64,000 nt of DNA from Selaginella moellendorffii. Lineage: Eukaryota; Streptophyta; Lycopodiopsida; Selaginellales; Selaginellaceae. The stretch lies in NCBI RefSeq assembly GCF_000143415.4, contig NW_003314334.1, positions 701,457 through 765,456 on the forward strand, read 5' to 3'. The notes beneath the pieces are model-generated. The model saw only the letters and a list, made by a program, of their open reading frames with translations, had not been told where the DNA came from and made no database searches. This document shows positions 1-10,689 of the stretch, piece by piece; position 1 is the first letter of the stretch, and every line of letters begins with the position of its first letter. A program made the position numbers and the translations under genes.

Positions 1-780
1 CGTCTAAAGCGCGCTCGTTAAATGAGGTGAGCATGCAGTCATGCAACCAGCTTTCCACGCCTGAGAATGAAAGATAGCTGTGTCACTAATTCAATACAAG
101 AGAACCACCAGGAGCTTGGATTTGAGTAGTGCGATTGCTTTTATCTTGTTTGAAGTTGGATTCTTTCCTCTAGTATCACAAGAAACACGAAAAAGTTTTA
201 GAGCACTTCTTGCTGAAGATGTCTATAAACGTTTTCATTACCTAATCCCTGTTGGACTCAGGTCCTGTGCTTCTGTTTTTCTTCCAGCTTTCCAAAAGAC
301 CATCTTCCAGTTTCTGTGATAAATATGATACATGTAAGAAGAGGACCAGTAAGAGCGTAGTACCTGATCTTCAGGATGCAACTGTAAGCCTTCTCGAGTT
401 GGAGCATCAGGATCCAAATGTAGAACATAGCGAGTTCTGATATTTGATCTTGATTGCATGTTTTGTTTAGCTTCTGAGTGTAGGAGTCCACATTCCATGC
501 CTTCCTCAGTAAGGATAACATTTGTAGACACGCATATACTCAAATGACCTTCTTTTCTAAATCCAATTCCTTGGACATGTTTGAGCAGTCCTATCATTTC
601 TTACAAACTCAGACTACCTGATTGTCTTCCATTCTATCCTCTAAGAAACACTGCCACCTTTTCCACACAAATGCCACAGAAGTGCCCATGATGAAGCCTC
701 GGAATGTAGCAATTGAGCTCTTTTGGCATAGAACCCTGTCTTCTACAGCTCGATGCTTCTTGTCTGTAAGGAAGCAAGCA
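1..780 (-). pseudogene. Module Q gene, 3' fragment (copy Q4)
   Basis: This stretch is a diverged copy of sequence found at about 53,640-54,480 in the same orientation and at about 45,130-45,900 in the opposite orientation. Matching landmarks are the tract beginning CGTCTAAAG at position 1, the segment near 355-430 and the segment near 640-770. On the minus strand several short exon-like open stretches occur but no continuous frame. I do not recognise the protein. Near 780-840 the match to Q ends and PPR sequence begins on the other strand, so the locus is a broken 3' remnant joined to unrelated sequence. Confidence 0.5.
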
Positions 781-837
781 AGCTCGGAGGGACTTGGGCA
801 AGGAAGCCAAAATCAAAGGAAAAAGAAAGCCCATGAC

Positions 838-2615
838 CTCAATACTATCAACTGCGTTGGTGAGAGCTTTCATGCAAATCGGGAATTTGGTGGAGGCTCG
901 AGGTGTGTTTGAGACAATGGTGACGAGGGACTTGGATTCGTGGACAACAATAGTGTCGGGCTATGCCTTGTAGAAGAGGCCAAGAAGACGGATGCCCCAG
1001 TAGAATCTCGTGCCTTGGAATGGGCTGATGGAAAACGGCATCCTGGACAGAGCGAAGGCTGCTGTTTGATCGAATGCCACAGTTGCCTACATCAATCGCT
1101 GCCGCCTATGCCCAGGACGGGCATGTCGATGGCGATCCACCACCAAATGTCCACAAGGGACTTGATATGCTTGTCGCAATGCTCGGCCAGGCCGGAAGAA
1201 TGGAGGACGCCCTCAAGATCCGGCAGCAAATGCCGAGATGGAACTTTTTCACCTGGAACGCGATCCTCTCCGGCTATGCGGGAGAGATCCACTCTCGTGG
1301 GCATTGCGGCGGGCACAGCTCGAGCCTCGATCACGCGGCCATTGCGAGCGTAATCGTGCATCAAACTCGTCCAGAACTTCTCCTGCGGGACGCTGTCAAA
1401 CGATCGCATCTTGCGTGATGGAAGCATATGCCCAAACTGAGCAAGACATCCATCTCTTCCACGAGGCCACGCTCGATGGTGGAGTGAGGATCGATCCTGT
1501 GTCGTTCATCACCATCCTCTCGGCTTGCAGCCATCTGGGGACGATCCAAATCGCCCGCGATCAATGGTCGCCTATGATCGCAAGAACCAAAACTTTGGGT
1601 TCTTCCCAGAGACCAATGTCGGGCGATCACAGGGCTAGAGAGCGGCATTTCCCGGTGGATCTCGTCCATGGAAGAATCAGCCGGTTCCCAGCAGCCCTCA
1701 CGAGATCAAGTTGAATCGGCTGCATGGAATTGAGTTTCGTGATCTTGTCTCGTGGAACTCGATGATCGCTGGATATGTGGCAGCATCCACTGTCAGGCGA
1801 TGATCGATCGTGTCCCAGAGCGCCAGGCCGTGATATGGAACTCAATGATCACTGCGTTCGCGCAGGGGCAAAACGAGGCAGCAAAATCGATTTTTGACAG
1901 AATGCCGGCCGTGTCGTGGACGAATCTACTGCTGTGCTACGCGCAGAATGATTCCTGGAAAAATTGGACAGGGCGTTCCATCGGCTCCCCTTCACCAACG
2001 CAGTGGCAAGAACTACAACTACGAGAATACCCAAAGAGGAGATTTTGCCAACGCAAGATAGATCTTTGATTCCATGCCGGATCAGGACGTGGTGGGCGAT
2101 GGTGCAGGCTTACTGCCACCAAGGACGAAGAACATCTTTGATCAAGTGTCGGAGAAGAATCTAGTCTCGTGGAGCTGCTTCTCGCGTATGCCGAGAATGG
2201 GCACTTTGACGGGGCCGTGAGGTTCTTCCACGAGATCCCACACAAGACCATCGTCTGCTGGACAGCTCTCATGAAAGTTTACGTCAATTTGGGCGATCTC
2301 GGCACCACCAGGAGTGTGATTAAGAGCATGAAGATGCTCAGCTTGGGACGACGGGCACTACGATCGAGCAGTGGAAGTCTTCCATCTTATGAATCTCGAG
2401 GGCGTCAAGCTGGACAAGGTGACGTTCCGGAGCGTTTTAACTTCGTGCAGCCATTGCCAAGGGCTGGGAGCACTTCGTCTCAATCAGCCGAGACTTTGAG
2501 ATGGTGCCGAGGAGAGAGCGCTATTGCTTCATGAAGAACGAAGGAGTTCATCAACTCGATGCCATTCCTTCCAGACATGGTGATCTGGATGTCGCTGCTG
2601 GGAGCCTGCTGCCTC
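838..2615 (+). pseudogene. PPR protein pseudogene (copy 1)
   Basis: Plant PPR proteins bind organellar RNA in mitochondria or chloroplasts. The three frames of this stretch contain typical plant PPR motif ends, such as NAILSGYA (near 1,258), WNSMITAFAQ (near 1,836), WTNLLLCYAQN (near 1,918) and WTALMKVYVN (near 2,260). They are preceded by the usual F..MP dipeptides. Near 2,559-2,612 the segment MPFLPDMVIWMSLLGACC resembles the junction where PPR tracts pass into the C-terminal E domain. Many stops and frame changes interrupt the tract, for example before 1,420 and near 1,700, and no long ORF survives. Related broken copies lie at about 21,911, 30,915 and 61,490-62,790. The DYW tail expected after the E region is absent here. 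Confidence 0.85.
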
Positions 2616-2789
2616 TTCTGCCACGGATTGTTGCCCATTTATCATTGTTCCCACTCCCATCTGTTGTGTTGCTTGTTTGTGGTGATTGGAGTATGGCCCT
2701 GCAAGTTTGGTGTCATCTGTTCTGTTGTTTCCTTTCATTTTCCAGCTCCAACAACACGTGTATGCTTTCATTGACAAGTGTTTGCCTCT
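2616..2789. other. Junction sequence without recognised gene
   Basis: This is the stretch between the PPR pseudogene end and the LINE fragment. Open frames exist on both strands but carry no motif I recognise. Confidence 0.3.
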
Positions 2790-3725
2790 GGACCTCCATC
2801 TATTCCAGGAACCTGGTTATCTCCGCTGCGTTTTCAGGTGTCCCAAGGATGTTAGCTACAGGCATATCCCATGGGATCGGCCTGAGTCGGAACTCATCGT
2901 ATCCTGAGCATTCCTTGACCGTATGTGTTACTGTCTCGACGGACATGCCACACACTGGGCAAAGCTGTAGATGTCGCGGAATCTTTGCTGGTCTTGTTCT
3001 TCGTCCTAGTTCCACGAGTAGTCTATGATCACCTGTTCTGTAACGTGCAAGGAGTTTCTGTCGCCAGGGAAAGAGCTGATCATAAAGAGCCGTTCCCACC
3101 TGTTCGTTTGGGTTGATCTCCTCCACATAGAGCTTGTATTTTGAGTGGTTCTTCTGGGCTTGGATCCATCTTATTAGCACGATGTGTGTCCAGAATTCAA
3201 GATCTTCATGGAATCGTTCTGTGATGTTGAGATTCAGACCGACTCTTTTGGTCCTGTTTCATGTCATGCCACCAGCAGCCTGTCTGTGATTGGTCGAGTT
3301 GCTGTCCTGTGACTGCCAACTTCTGCTCTTTCAGATGTAGATGATTGTGTGCCGCCAGGCGAGTATTTGTAGGGAAAAGAGGCCTGTTTCCATGATCACA
3401 TATGGCATAAGGTTGATGCTGAATTCTTCCCAAATGAAACTTCGTTGCACAGCCTCGACTTTGTCCTACTCCTTCCTGGCCCCATATCTCAGCGCCATAA
3501 AGCGCCACTATCCTTACTTTTATGAGGTAATAAGTCTTCTTCACCTCCCAGCACATCCCTTGTAATAGTCCAATTGTAAGCTGTGGATGCTGCTTTCCAT
3601 CGTTCTGTGACTCCGAATTTCCATGGCCTCAACTTTGTTCCAGAATGCAATGCAAAGGTTCCTCGTATGTTAGTATCATGGGGAAAAGCTTCGGTTGAGG
3701 ATCGTGGCATGGCTTCTGGCTCAAT
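2790..3725 (-). mobile_element. LINE (non-LTR retrotransposon) 3' pol fragment
   Basis: On the minus strand, frame pieces read in the order of the C-terminal part of a plant LINE reverse transcriptase. First comes a segment ending IVALYGAEIWG (near 3,490), typical of the region after the RT catalytic core. Then comes HLQLCPVCGMSVETVTHTV (near 2,950) with the C-x2-C...H...C pattern of the zinc-binding zf-RVT tail, followed by CSGYDEFR. The frames are broken between 3,180 and 3,206 and near 3,556. The catalytic domain and endonuclease are missing. No poly-A tail (poly-T on the plus strand) is visible at the low-coordinate end, so that end may be truncated. The fragment abuts a 4TM intron at about 3,725. 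Confidence 0.75.
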
Positions 3726-3990
3726 CAACGAATTCCAATAATGGAATAATATTTTATGATAGTGTAATATTACCTTCAATAATATATCCCACTGAATATA
3801 TATGGTGAGTGAACAAAACAATTGAATTGCAAAGAATTTTGGCCTAATTTTTGCATAAGCCAGTAAATCCATCATAAAACCTCAACTAGGGTTTAATGCA
3901 TTGCAATCTCTTTGACAATAAAGACCATTTGGGCAATTTTCTTGTGATATAAAGACTAAGTCACAATAAATAAGTAAAATGCTACCACAA
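3726..3990 (-). pseudogene. 4TM-I exon 1 relic with intron edge
   Basis: On the minus strand this matches the end of exon 1 and the start of the intron in the other 4TM-I copies. The AYAKI.P segment (near 3,850) corresponds to AYAKIGPKYSAI in the copy at 48.1 kb. The donor region near 3,773 and the intron sequence to 3,726 also match. Exon 2, expected at lower coordinates, is replaced by the LINE fragment. The 5' part of exon 1 is degraded before gypsy element A begins at 4,001. This is a relic and not a gene. Confidence 0.7.
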
Positions 3991-4000
3991 TTTAATAGTC

Positions 4001-4166
4001 TGTGAGGGTCAAGTGTACGACTACGATGCCGTATATTATTATTAGGGTAGTGGGATTTTGGTAGTTGTCGGATTGGTTTCAATCCAAACCATTCTTTCTT
4101 GTATATAAGTTAGGGTTTTTGGGCTAATTAATATACACATTTTTTTCTATATTCCAAGCACTCATA
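4001..4166 (+). repeat. 5' LTR of element A
   Basis: It begins TGTGAGG and ends CACTCATA, where its relatives end CACTCACA, and is about 166 bp. It contains the TTGTATATAAG TATA-like box near 4,098 shared by all six LTRs of this family. It is shorter than the partner 3' LTR, with a deletion in the last third. Confidence 0.9.
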
Positions 4167-4380
4167 TTGGTGAGGGGCAACTTTGATTGTCTCTAAGGAG
4201 TGCTTAAATTTGGGATTTTGGTTTTGCATCGTTTAGATCTAGTTTTTTTCCATTTCCTTTCTTTTATTCTTCCCTTTTAGGATTTTAGTTTAGATCTAGC
4301 TTTTTGTATTGTCTAGATCTCCCATTTCCTTCTCGCTTTTTGTCATTTCTCTTCTTTTTGCTCTTTCTTCGTCCATCTTC

Positions 4381-5312
4381 ATGGTAGATCAGCAATCTCC
4401 TCCTTTGATTCTAGAGCAGTAGTTTGTACAATTTCTTGATGCTATGTGTTGCAATTGAACAACTAAACTTAGTTGATGGCGGCGTTCATGGCACGTGGTA
4501 CAACTCCTCCTGCTCTTGGTGCTAATCTTCGCGTTTGGCTAGAGTTCTTTTGCGGGAATCCTGAGGATGATGTGTATCATTGGTTTGATCACTTCACGGT
4601 GATTGCCACATATCATTCTTGGGATGATGCTCGACATTTGCGTGAGTTTCCCATGTGTCTCCAAGGGACGGCATTGCAATGGTACAATGGTCTGCGCACA
4701 ACCACTCGTGAGGATTGGAGTGTTCTCCCAGAAGTCTTCAAACGCGCCTTCAGACATGCCGACGACTGTGATGATGCCTTCCAACAATTGCATCATCTTT
4801 GCCAAGGGCCCTCTGAGTCGGTGATGCAATTTGGCGTTTGTTTCTGAAGTCTTTTGCTTCGTGCGGAACCAAATATGTCGGAGCGGATCAAGCTAGGAAT
4901 GTTGTGGCCAGCACTTCGTCAAGATCTTGTTGGACTTGTGCATGCACTTGCTCCTGCCACCCTTGACAATGCTCTTTGCTTGGCACAATGTTATGAAACG
5001 TCGCCTCTTCCACTTCTCACTACACGTCCTTCAACTTCACTTCCTTTGGGTGATGGTCCTGTTCCAATGGAGGTTGATGCTGCTGCTGCTCGAGTCCAAG
5101 GACAAGGTCGAGGACGTGGTTGTGGCCGTGATGTTCGCTATTGGGCATGTGATGAAGTTGGTCATACTTATTGGCATTGTTGGCGGTTTCCGAATTGGCA
5201 ACCTCCATTTCTTGGGTGGAGACCTTGGCATCAACAACGTCCCGTTGGTGCTGCTGTAGTGGACGGTTTGGACACCAAGATACATCTGGGAAACGAGGAG
5301 TCCCACGAGTAA
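4381..5312 (+). pseudogene. Element A gag (capsid/nucleocapsid), broken
   Basis: The predicted start ATG is at 4,381, but the 14th codon after LILEQ is TAG, a stop also present in element C and absent from B (CAG). An open frame continues from 4,473 with capsid-like sequence (YHWFDHF, LQWYNGL) to a second stop near 4,845, then resumes to 5,312. A zinc-knuckle remnant lies near 5,135-5,180. It reads WACDEVGHTYWHC preceded by Tyr where the first Cys of the C-x2-C-x4-H-x4-C knuckle is expected. The product would coat retroelement RNA. This copy cannot make an intact protein without readthrough. Confidence 0.85.
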
Positions 5313-5401
5313 CGGAAAGACCTTGCGTGAATAAGTTAGTGACCCCTCCATCTTTCTTTTAGGAGTATCATCAAGGGGTTCACTCGGCACCGGTTCATCC
5401 A

Positions 5402-5701
5402 GTGTTTACTTTCCAAACTCGTTTTTATAACAAGAGATCTCCTATTATTCTCTCCGTGTTGATTGATACAGGTTCGAGTTTATCTTCTATTGCTCGATCT
5501 GTTGCCATACATTGCTGTCTACACTTGTGTCGTGCGGCGGAACCAGTTTTCATTCTTTATGGCAACGGCCGTACACATGCATGTGCACTAGATGAGGTGG
5601 ACCTAGTTGTGTGTGTGGGCGATCTTGAGCTTGAGTTGCAGTCATTGCGGGTGGTGCCGAGTCAAGCTTTTGACCTCATTCTTGGTATAGATTGGTTGTA
5701 G
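5402..5701 (+). pseudogene. Element A aspartic protease domain
   Basis: A retroviral-type pepsin-like protease that would process the Gag-Pol polyprotein. The catalytic motif LIDTGSSLS is at about 5,458-5,484. The conserved C-terminal FDLILGIDWL is at 5,672-5,701, immediately followed by TAG where a longer polyprotein would continue. The domain itself is open and well conserved. The stop separates it from RT. Confidence 0.88.
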
Positions 5702-5848
5702 CGCAATCATGCCAAATGTGATTTTGAGGCTTTTCCCCCTTGTCTCATACTTCCTTATATTTCATCCATTCCTCTTACTTCTGTACCTCTTTATCCCTCT
5801 ATTTCTACCTCTGCTTCCGTTACTTTTGTTCCCCCACTATTTCCTCCT

Positions 5849-7440
5849 ATGTTTCCATCTTGTTTTGCTCTTATTTTTTCCAATCCCTCCAATGATCTTT
5901 GTGTTGCAATAGTGGACCAGCTCATGAAGGAGTATTTTGATCTCTTTGAATTTGACCTATCTTCTAGGGCCAAGATTGCCACATGTCATCCAATTCCAAC
6001 CAGGGATGCTCGTCCAATCAAGGTTCCCATTCGTCATCGGTTACCCAAGGAGATCTGGATTTTACATGCAAATGTCAAGGAGATGTTGGAGAAGGGTGTT
6101 ATTTGGAAGTCGCGGAGTCCTTGGGCATGTGAACCTCATCTTGTGATGAAGCCTGATGGGAATATTTGTTTCTGCATCGATTATCGTCCGTTAAACAAAG
6201 TGACGATCCCAGATGTGTACCCTCTTCCTCACACTGCTGATTTCTTAGATCGTCTGGGGCAAAGTCGTTAGTTCACCAAGCTAGATCTTGCTTCTGGGTA
6301 CTGGCAAGTACCGATGGCCGAAGAAGATATTCCTAAGATTGCCTTTCATACACCATTTGGTTTGTACAAGTTCTTGGTGATGCCGTTTGGTTTGAACAAT
6401 TCTCCAGCAACTTTCCAGCGGATGATGGACGAGGTTCTTTGTGATATGCCAGAGGTGACTACTGACTTCATTGATGATGTCTTGATCCACTCGGAGGGAA
6501 CGTGGAAGGAGCACGTTCGTGATGTTTGTAAAGCTTTGGATCGGCTACGTGATGTTGGTTTAAAGTTGAAATGGTTGAAGTGCATGTTTGGGTCCAAGGA
6601 TACAACTTATCTTGGGTACCGTATTTCTCGCGAGGGTTTGCAGGTTGATCCTGACAAACTTGTGGCTGTTCTAAAGTTCCCTACTCCGAAGTGTGTGAAT
6701 GATGTGCAGTGCTTCTTGGGCAAGGTGCAGTATCTCAGTCATTTTGTGGATCATTTTTCTGATCGCACTACATTGTTGCGAGCATTGCTGAAGTCATCAA
6801 CATCATCTTTCATCTGATCTTCGGATTATGAGCGGGTGTTTAGGGATCTCAAAGAGCTGTTGACGACTCTTTCGGTTTTGGCATATCCTAACTACACTCG
6901 ACCTTTTATTTTGCGCGTGGATGCTTCTGACAGTGGTCTTGGAGGTGTGTTGATGCAAGAGAGCTTGAGTGTACCTGGTCAGCGCCATCCTATTGCGTAT
7001 ATAAGCCGTACATTACAACTAGCGGAAATGAACTACTCTATGACAGAGAAGGAGTGTTTAGCAATAGTTTGGGGTTTCGAAAAACTTCATGCATATCTAC
7101 ATGGTTCTCAGACGTTACTTGAAGGTGATCATGTTGCTATTACTTCATTATTGAAGTGGAAGAACCTGGTTGGTCGTACTACTCGATGGGCTTTGAAACT
7201 TCAAATATATGATTTTGATGTTGTTCATCGCTTAGGGAGTTCTATGGCTGATGCTGATGCCCTTTCTCGAGCTCCTCTTCCTTCTCTATTCTCTTCTCAT
7301 GTTTCTGATGAGCCTGTTGTTCCAACCTCTATGGATTTTCTAGACGAGGATTCTGTGCTGTCGGCGGTTGCTATACTTGACGTTCAGTGTCCACAAGGCA
7401 CAGAGCAAGATTTACCTTCTCTTCATGAGGTTCGCGAGGC
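5849..7440 (+). pseudogene. Element A reverse transcriptase and RNase H
   Basis: The RT fingers/palm begin near 5,990. The motif FCIDYRPLN is near 6,172 and KLDLASGYWQV near 6,280. The catalytic box FIDDVLIHS is near 6,469, so both catalytic aspartates remain. RNase H begins near 6,905 with VDASDSGLGGVL and includes MTEKECLAIVWG (near 7,042). It ends with the gypsy-typical ADALSRAP near 7,255. A TAG near 6,269 (where element C has Trp) and a TGA at 6,815-6,817 break the frame, so the polyprotein is not translatable as one piece. Confidence 0.9.
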
Positions 7441-7449
7441 TCAAAAGAT

Positions 7450-8640
7450 TGTCGAGATGTGTTTGAGAATCCTGCATCACTTGCTGATGACTTGCCTTTT
7501 CCGCATTTACATTCTCAATATCGCTTTGAAGATGGCCTTCATTATTTTGTGGGGACAGATCCTAATGATCATTTACGGATGGTGGTGCCTTCTATCTTTA
7601 TTCCGCGGTTTCTCCATGCCTACCATGATTCTTCTGTTCTAGGTGGGCATATAGGACATCGTCGTGTAACCGAGAAGCTATAGGTCTTTCTATTGACCGG
7701 AGATGCAACGTAATATTATCCGGTATGTGCGTAGCTGCATTTGGTGCCAAGCTCGTAATACTCCCCCTCGAGCTGCGGAAGGACAGTTGGAGTCAATTGC
7801 AATTTCCCGTCTATTTGAGTTGGTGGCGTTTGATCTTATGGGACCTTTTCCACGGTCAACTACTGGCAATAAGTATGTTATTATTGCTTCTGACTACTTG
7901 ACTTGTTGGGTGGAAGTTGGTGCTTTTGCTAGTGCCTCTGCAACTGCTATTGAATACTTCTTCCTCAATCGAGTGGTGTTCCAGCATTTTTGTCTAGAGC
8001 GGATTCTTTTGGATAATAGTCCCACATTTATGGCTGAGGCATTTCATGTTTTGATGTCTCGGTTGGGGATACGCCACACTTTCACGAGTGTTTATTATCC
8101 ACAATCAGACAGTCTGGTGGAACGGCTCGTTCGGACATTCAAGGGGATGATTGCGAAGTATGTGAACTTTTAGCATTCGAATTGGGATGGTTATTTGCCG
8201 TCTCTTCGGTATGCATATGTCACAGGGGTGCAGAGTTCTATTGATGCTTCACCATATAAACTCTTATATGGTCATGATCCAATATTACTAACGGAGCTGG
8301 GTTTACCTTTGTGATTGCCACGAGCTACGAATGCTAAGTTATGGGATCAGTATTTGACAAACATTCTTCCACTTGTCCGAGCAGAGTCTACCGAACACTT
8401 AGGCCGCATACAAGTAGGACAACAACAGTGGTACAACTCCCATCACGTCCATCTACAGAGTACAAAGTGGATGATTTCGTGTTAGTCCATTTTCCCCATT
8501 TTACGGTACGTGGTTTATCTAAGGGGCTCCTTGCACAGTGGAAAGGACCGTATCGGGTGTTGCGGCAAGTTGGACCACAAGTTTATGAGGTTCGGCATGA
8601 CATCCAGCAAGCCAATCCTCCGGAGTTTGTGCATGTGTAG
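7450..8640 (+). pseudogene. Element A integrase
   Basis: The integrase zinc-binding end shows C-x2-C (SCIWCQA) near 7,737. The DDE core follows: FDLMGPFP near 7,830, LLDNSPTF near 8,008 and the E in SLVERLVRTFK near 8,110. A TAG at about 8,171 interrupts the core. The C-terminal region resumes at 8,341-8,640 and contains a GPY/F-type module (WKGPYRVLRQVGP). No chromodomain follows, so targeting via histone marks is not expected for this family. Confidence 0.87.
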
Positions 8641-8786
8641 CAGTTGAAATGCTTCATACAAAGGGATCATGAGCAGTTAATACCACCTACAAATCCACCA
8701 ATGCCTCCACTTGACATTCCTCCAGATCTCGGCCTGTCTACAAAAGAACCTTGATGGTCTTTCATTATTCCGAGAGGAGGGGATGA

Positions 8787-8962
8787 TGTGAGGGCCAAGT
8801 GTACGGCTACGATGCCATATACTAATATTAGTGTCATGGGATTTTAGTAGCCATCGGATTGGTTTCAATTCAGACCACTCGCTCTTGTATATAAGCTAGA
8901 GTTTTTGGGCTAATTGATATTCACATTTTCTGTATTCCCTTTCCATATTCCAAGCACTCATA
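8787..8962 (+). repeat. 3' LTR of element A
   Basis: A 176-bp LTR that starts TGTGAGGGCC and ends CACTCATA. The purine tract GAGAGGAGGGGATGA lies immediately upstream. Differences from the 5' LTR are many by eye, indicating an old insertion. Confidence 0.9.
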
Positions 8963-9098
8963 TACCCAGATTCAGTCAAGAAAATAATTATTTGTACATA
9001 TATATGTTATAGAAACTATAAATTCAAATATTATATTCCATAGAATCATGTACTAATAACTTATATTTGCAATTAGGAAAAAAAATTTAAAATACTGT

Positions 9099-9275
9099 TG
9101 TGAGTTCTTGGAATATAGAAAGGGAATACAGAAAATGTGCATCTCAATTAGCCCAAAAACCTTAGCTTATATACAAGAGTGAGTGGTCCAAATTGAAACC
9201 AATCCGATGGCTACCAAAATCCCACTATGCTAATATTTAGTATACAGCATCGTAGCCATACAATTGGCCCTCACA
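9099..9275 (-). repeat. 3' LTR of element B
   Basis: In plus-strand coordinates it starts TGTGAGTTC and ends CCCTCACA, about 177 bp. It sits only 136 bp from the 3' LTR of element A, so A and B are tail to tail. The purine tract is the complement of 9,276-9,292. Confidence 0.88.
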
Positions 9276-9399
9276 TTATCCCCTCCTCTCAGAATAATGG
9301 AAGACCATCAGGGTTCTCTTGTAGATAGGCCGGGATCTGGAGGAACGTTAGGAGGAGGCATCAGCGGATCTATAGGTGGTATTAATTGCTCCTGATCCC

Positions 9400-10685
9400 T
9401 TTGTATGAAGCATTTCAACCGCTCCACATGCACAATCTCTGGAGGATCGGCTTGCTAGATGTCATGCCAAACCTCATAAACTTGTGGTCCAACTTGCCGC
9501 AACACCCGATATGGTCCTTTCCACTGTGCAAGGAGCCCCTTAGATAAACCACATACTGTAAAATGGGGAAAATGGACTAACACGAAATCATCCACTTTGT
9601 ACTCTATAGGTGGACGTGATGGGAGTTGTACCACTGTTGTTGTCCTACTTGTATGCGGCCGAAGTGTTCAGTAGACTCCGCTCGGACAAGTGGAAGAATG
9701 CTCGTCTAATATTGATCCCACAATCTAGCATCGGCAGCTCGTGGCAATCGCGAAGGTAAACCCAGCTCCGTTGGTAATATTGGATCACGACCATATAAGA
9801 GTTTATATGGTGAAGCACCAATAGAACTCTGCACCCCTGTGACATATGCATACCGAAGAGACAGCAAATAACCATCCCAATCCGAATGCTGAAAGTTCAC
9901 ATACTTCGCAATCATCCCCTTGAATGTCCGAACGAGTCGTTCCACCATACTATCTGATTGTGGATGATAAACACTCGTGAAAGTGTGGCGTATCCCCAAC
10001 CGAGACGTCAAAACATGAAATGCCTCAGCCATAAATGCGGGACTATTATCCAAAAGAATCCACTTTGGACAAGAATGCTGGAACACCACTCGATTGAGGA
10101 GGAAGTATCCAATAGTAGTTGCAGAGGCGCTAGCAAGAGCACCAACTTCTACCCAACAAGTCAAGTAGTTAGAAGCAATAATAACATACTCATTGCTAGC
10201 AGTTGACTGTGGAAAAGGTCCCATAAGATCAAACGCCACCAACTCAAATGGACGGGAAATTGCAATTGACTCCAACTGTCCTTCCGCAGCCCAAGGGGGA
10301 GTATTACGAGCTTGGCACCAAACGCAGCTATGCACATACCGGATAATATTACGTTGCATCTCCGGTTAATAGAAAGACTTGCGTAGCTTCTTGGTTACAC
10401 GACGATGTCCCATATGCCCACTTAGAATAGGAGAATCATGGTAGGCATGGAGAAACTGCAGAATAAAGAGAGAAGGCACCACCATCCGTAAATGATCATC
10501 ATGATCCATCTCCATAAAATAAAGAAGGCCGTTTTCAAGGTGATATTAAGAATGTAAATGCCGGAAAGGCAAGTCATCAGCAAGTGATGCAAAATTCTCA
10601 AACCCATCTCGAAGCCTTTGAATCTATGGCTCAATCTTTTGAGCATCACAAACCTCATCAAGAGAAGGTAGATCTTGCTTTGTAG
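9400..10685 (-). pseudogene. Element B integrase region
   Basis: The minus-strand frame 9,706-10,359 carries the integrase zinc C-x2-C (CVWCQA). The catalytic core shows FDLMGPFP, LLDNSPAF and SMVERLVRTFK, and the post-core GASPYKLLYGRDPI follows. Here the core is open where A and C have stops, so B preserves the best integrase of the three. Upstream (10,422-10,685) is the linker between RNase H and integrase. RNase H and RT are absent, so no complete pol exists. Confidence 0.85.
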
Positions 10686-10689
10686 ATCT

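Larger units (their letters stand above)
4001..8962 (+). mobile_element. Ty3/gypsy retrotransposon A (short LTRs)
   Basis: This is a complete-length but mutated LTR retrotransposon of about 4.96 kb. It has near-terminal repeats at 4,001-4,166 and 8,787-8,962, then gag, protease, reverse transcriptase, RNase H and integrase in that order. The protease-RT-RH-integrase order defines Ty3/gypsy. A purine-rich tract at 8,772-8,786 directly precedes the 3' LTR and should prime plus-strand synthesis. The flanking five bases (TAGTC and TACCC) do not match, so no target duplication survives. Stops at about 4,845, 6,269 and 6,815 and a frame shift near 7,455 make it non-autonomous. Element C (+) and element B (-) are relatives. 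Confidence 0.93.

Noticed and set aside
4167-4185. Primer-binding site of gypsy A/C directly after the 5' LTR
   Set aside because: The sequence after the LTR (TTGGTG...) does not match a tRNA 3' end I can name with confidence, so it is not annotated.
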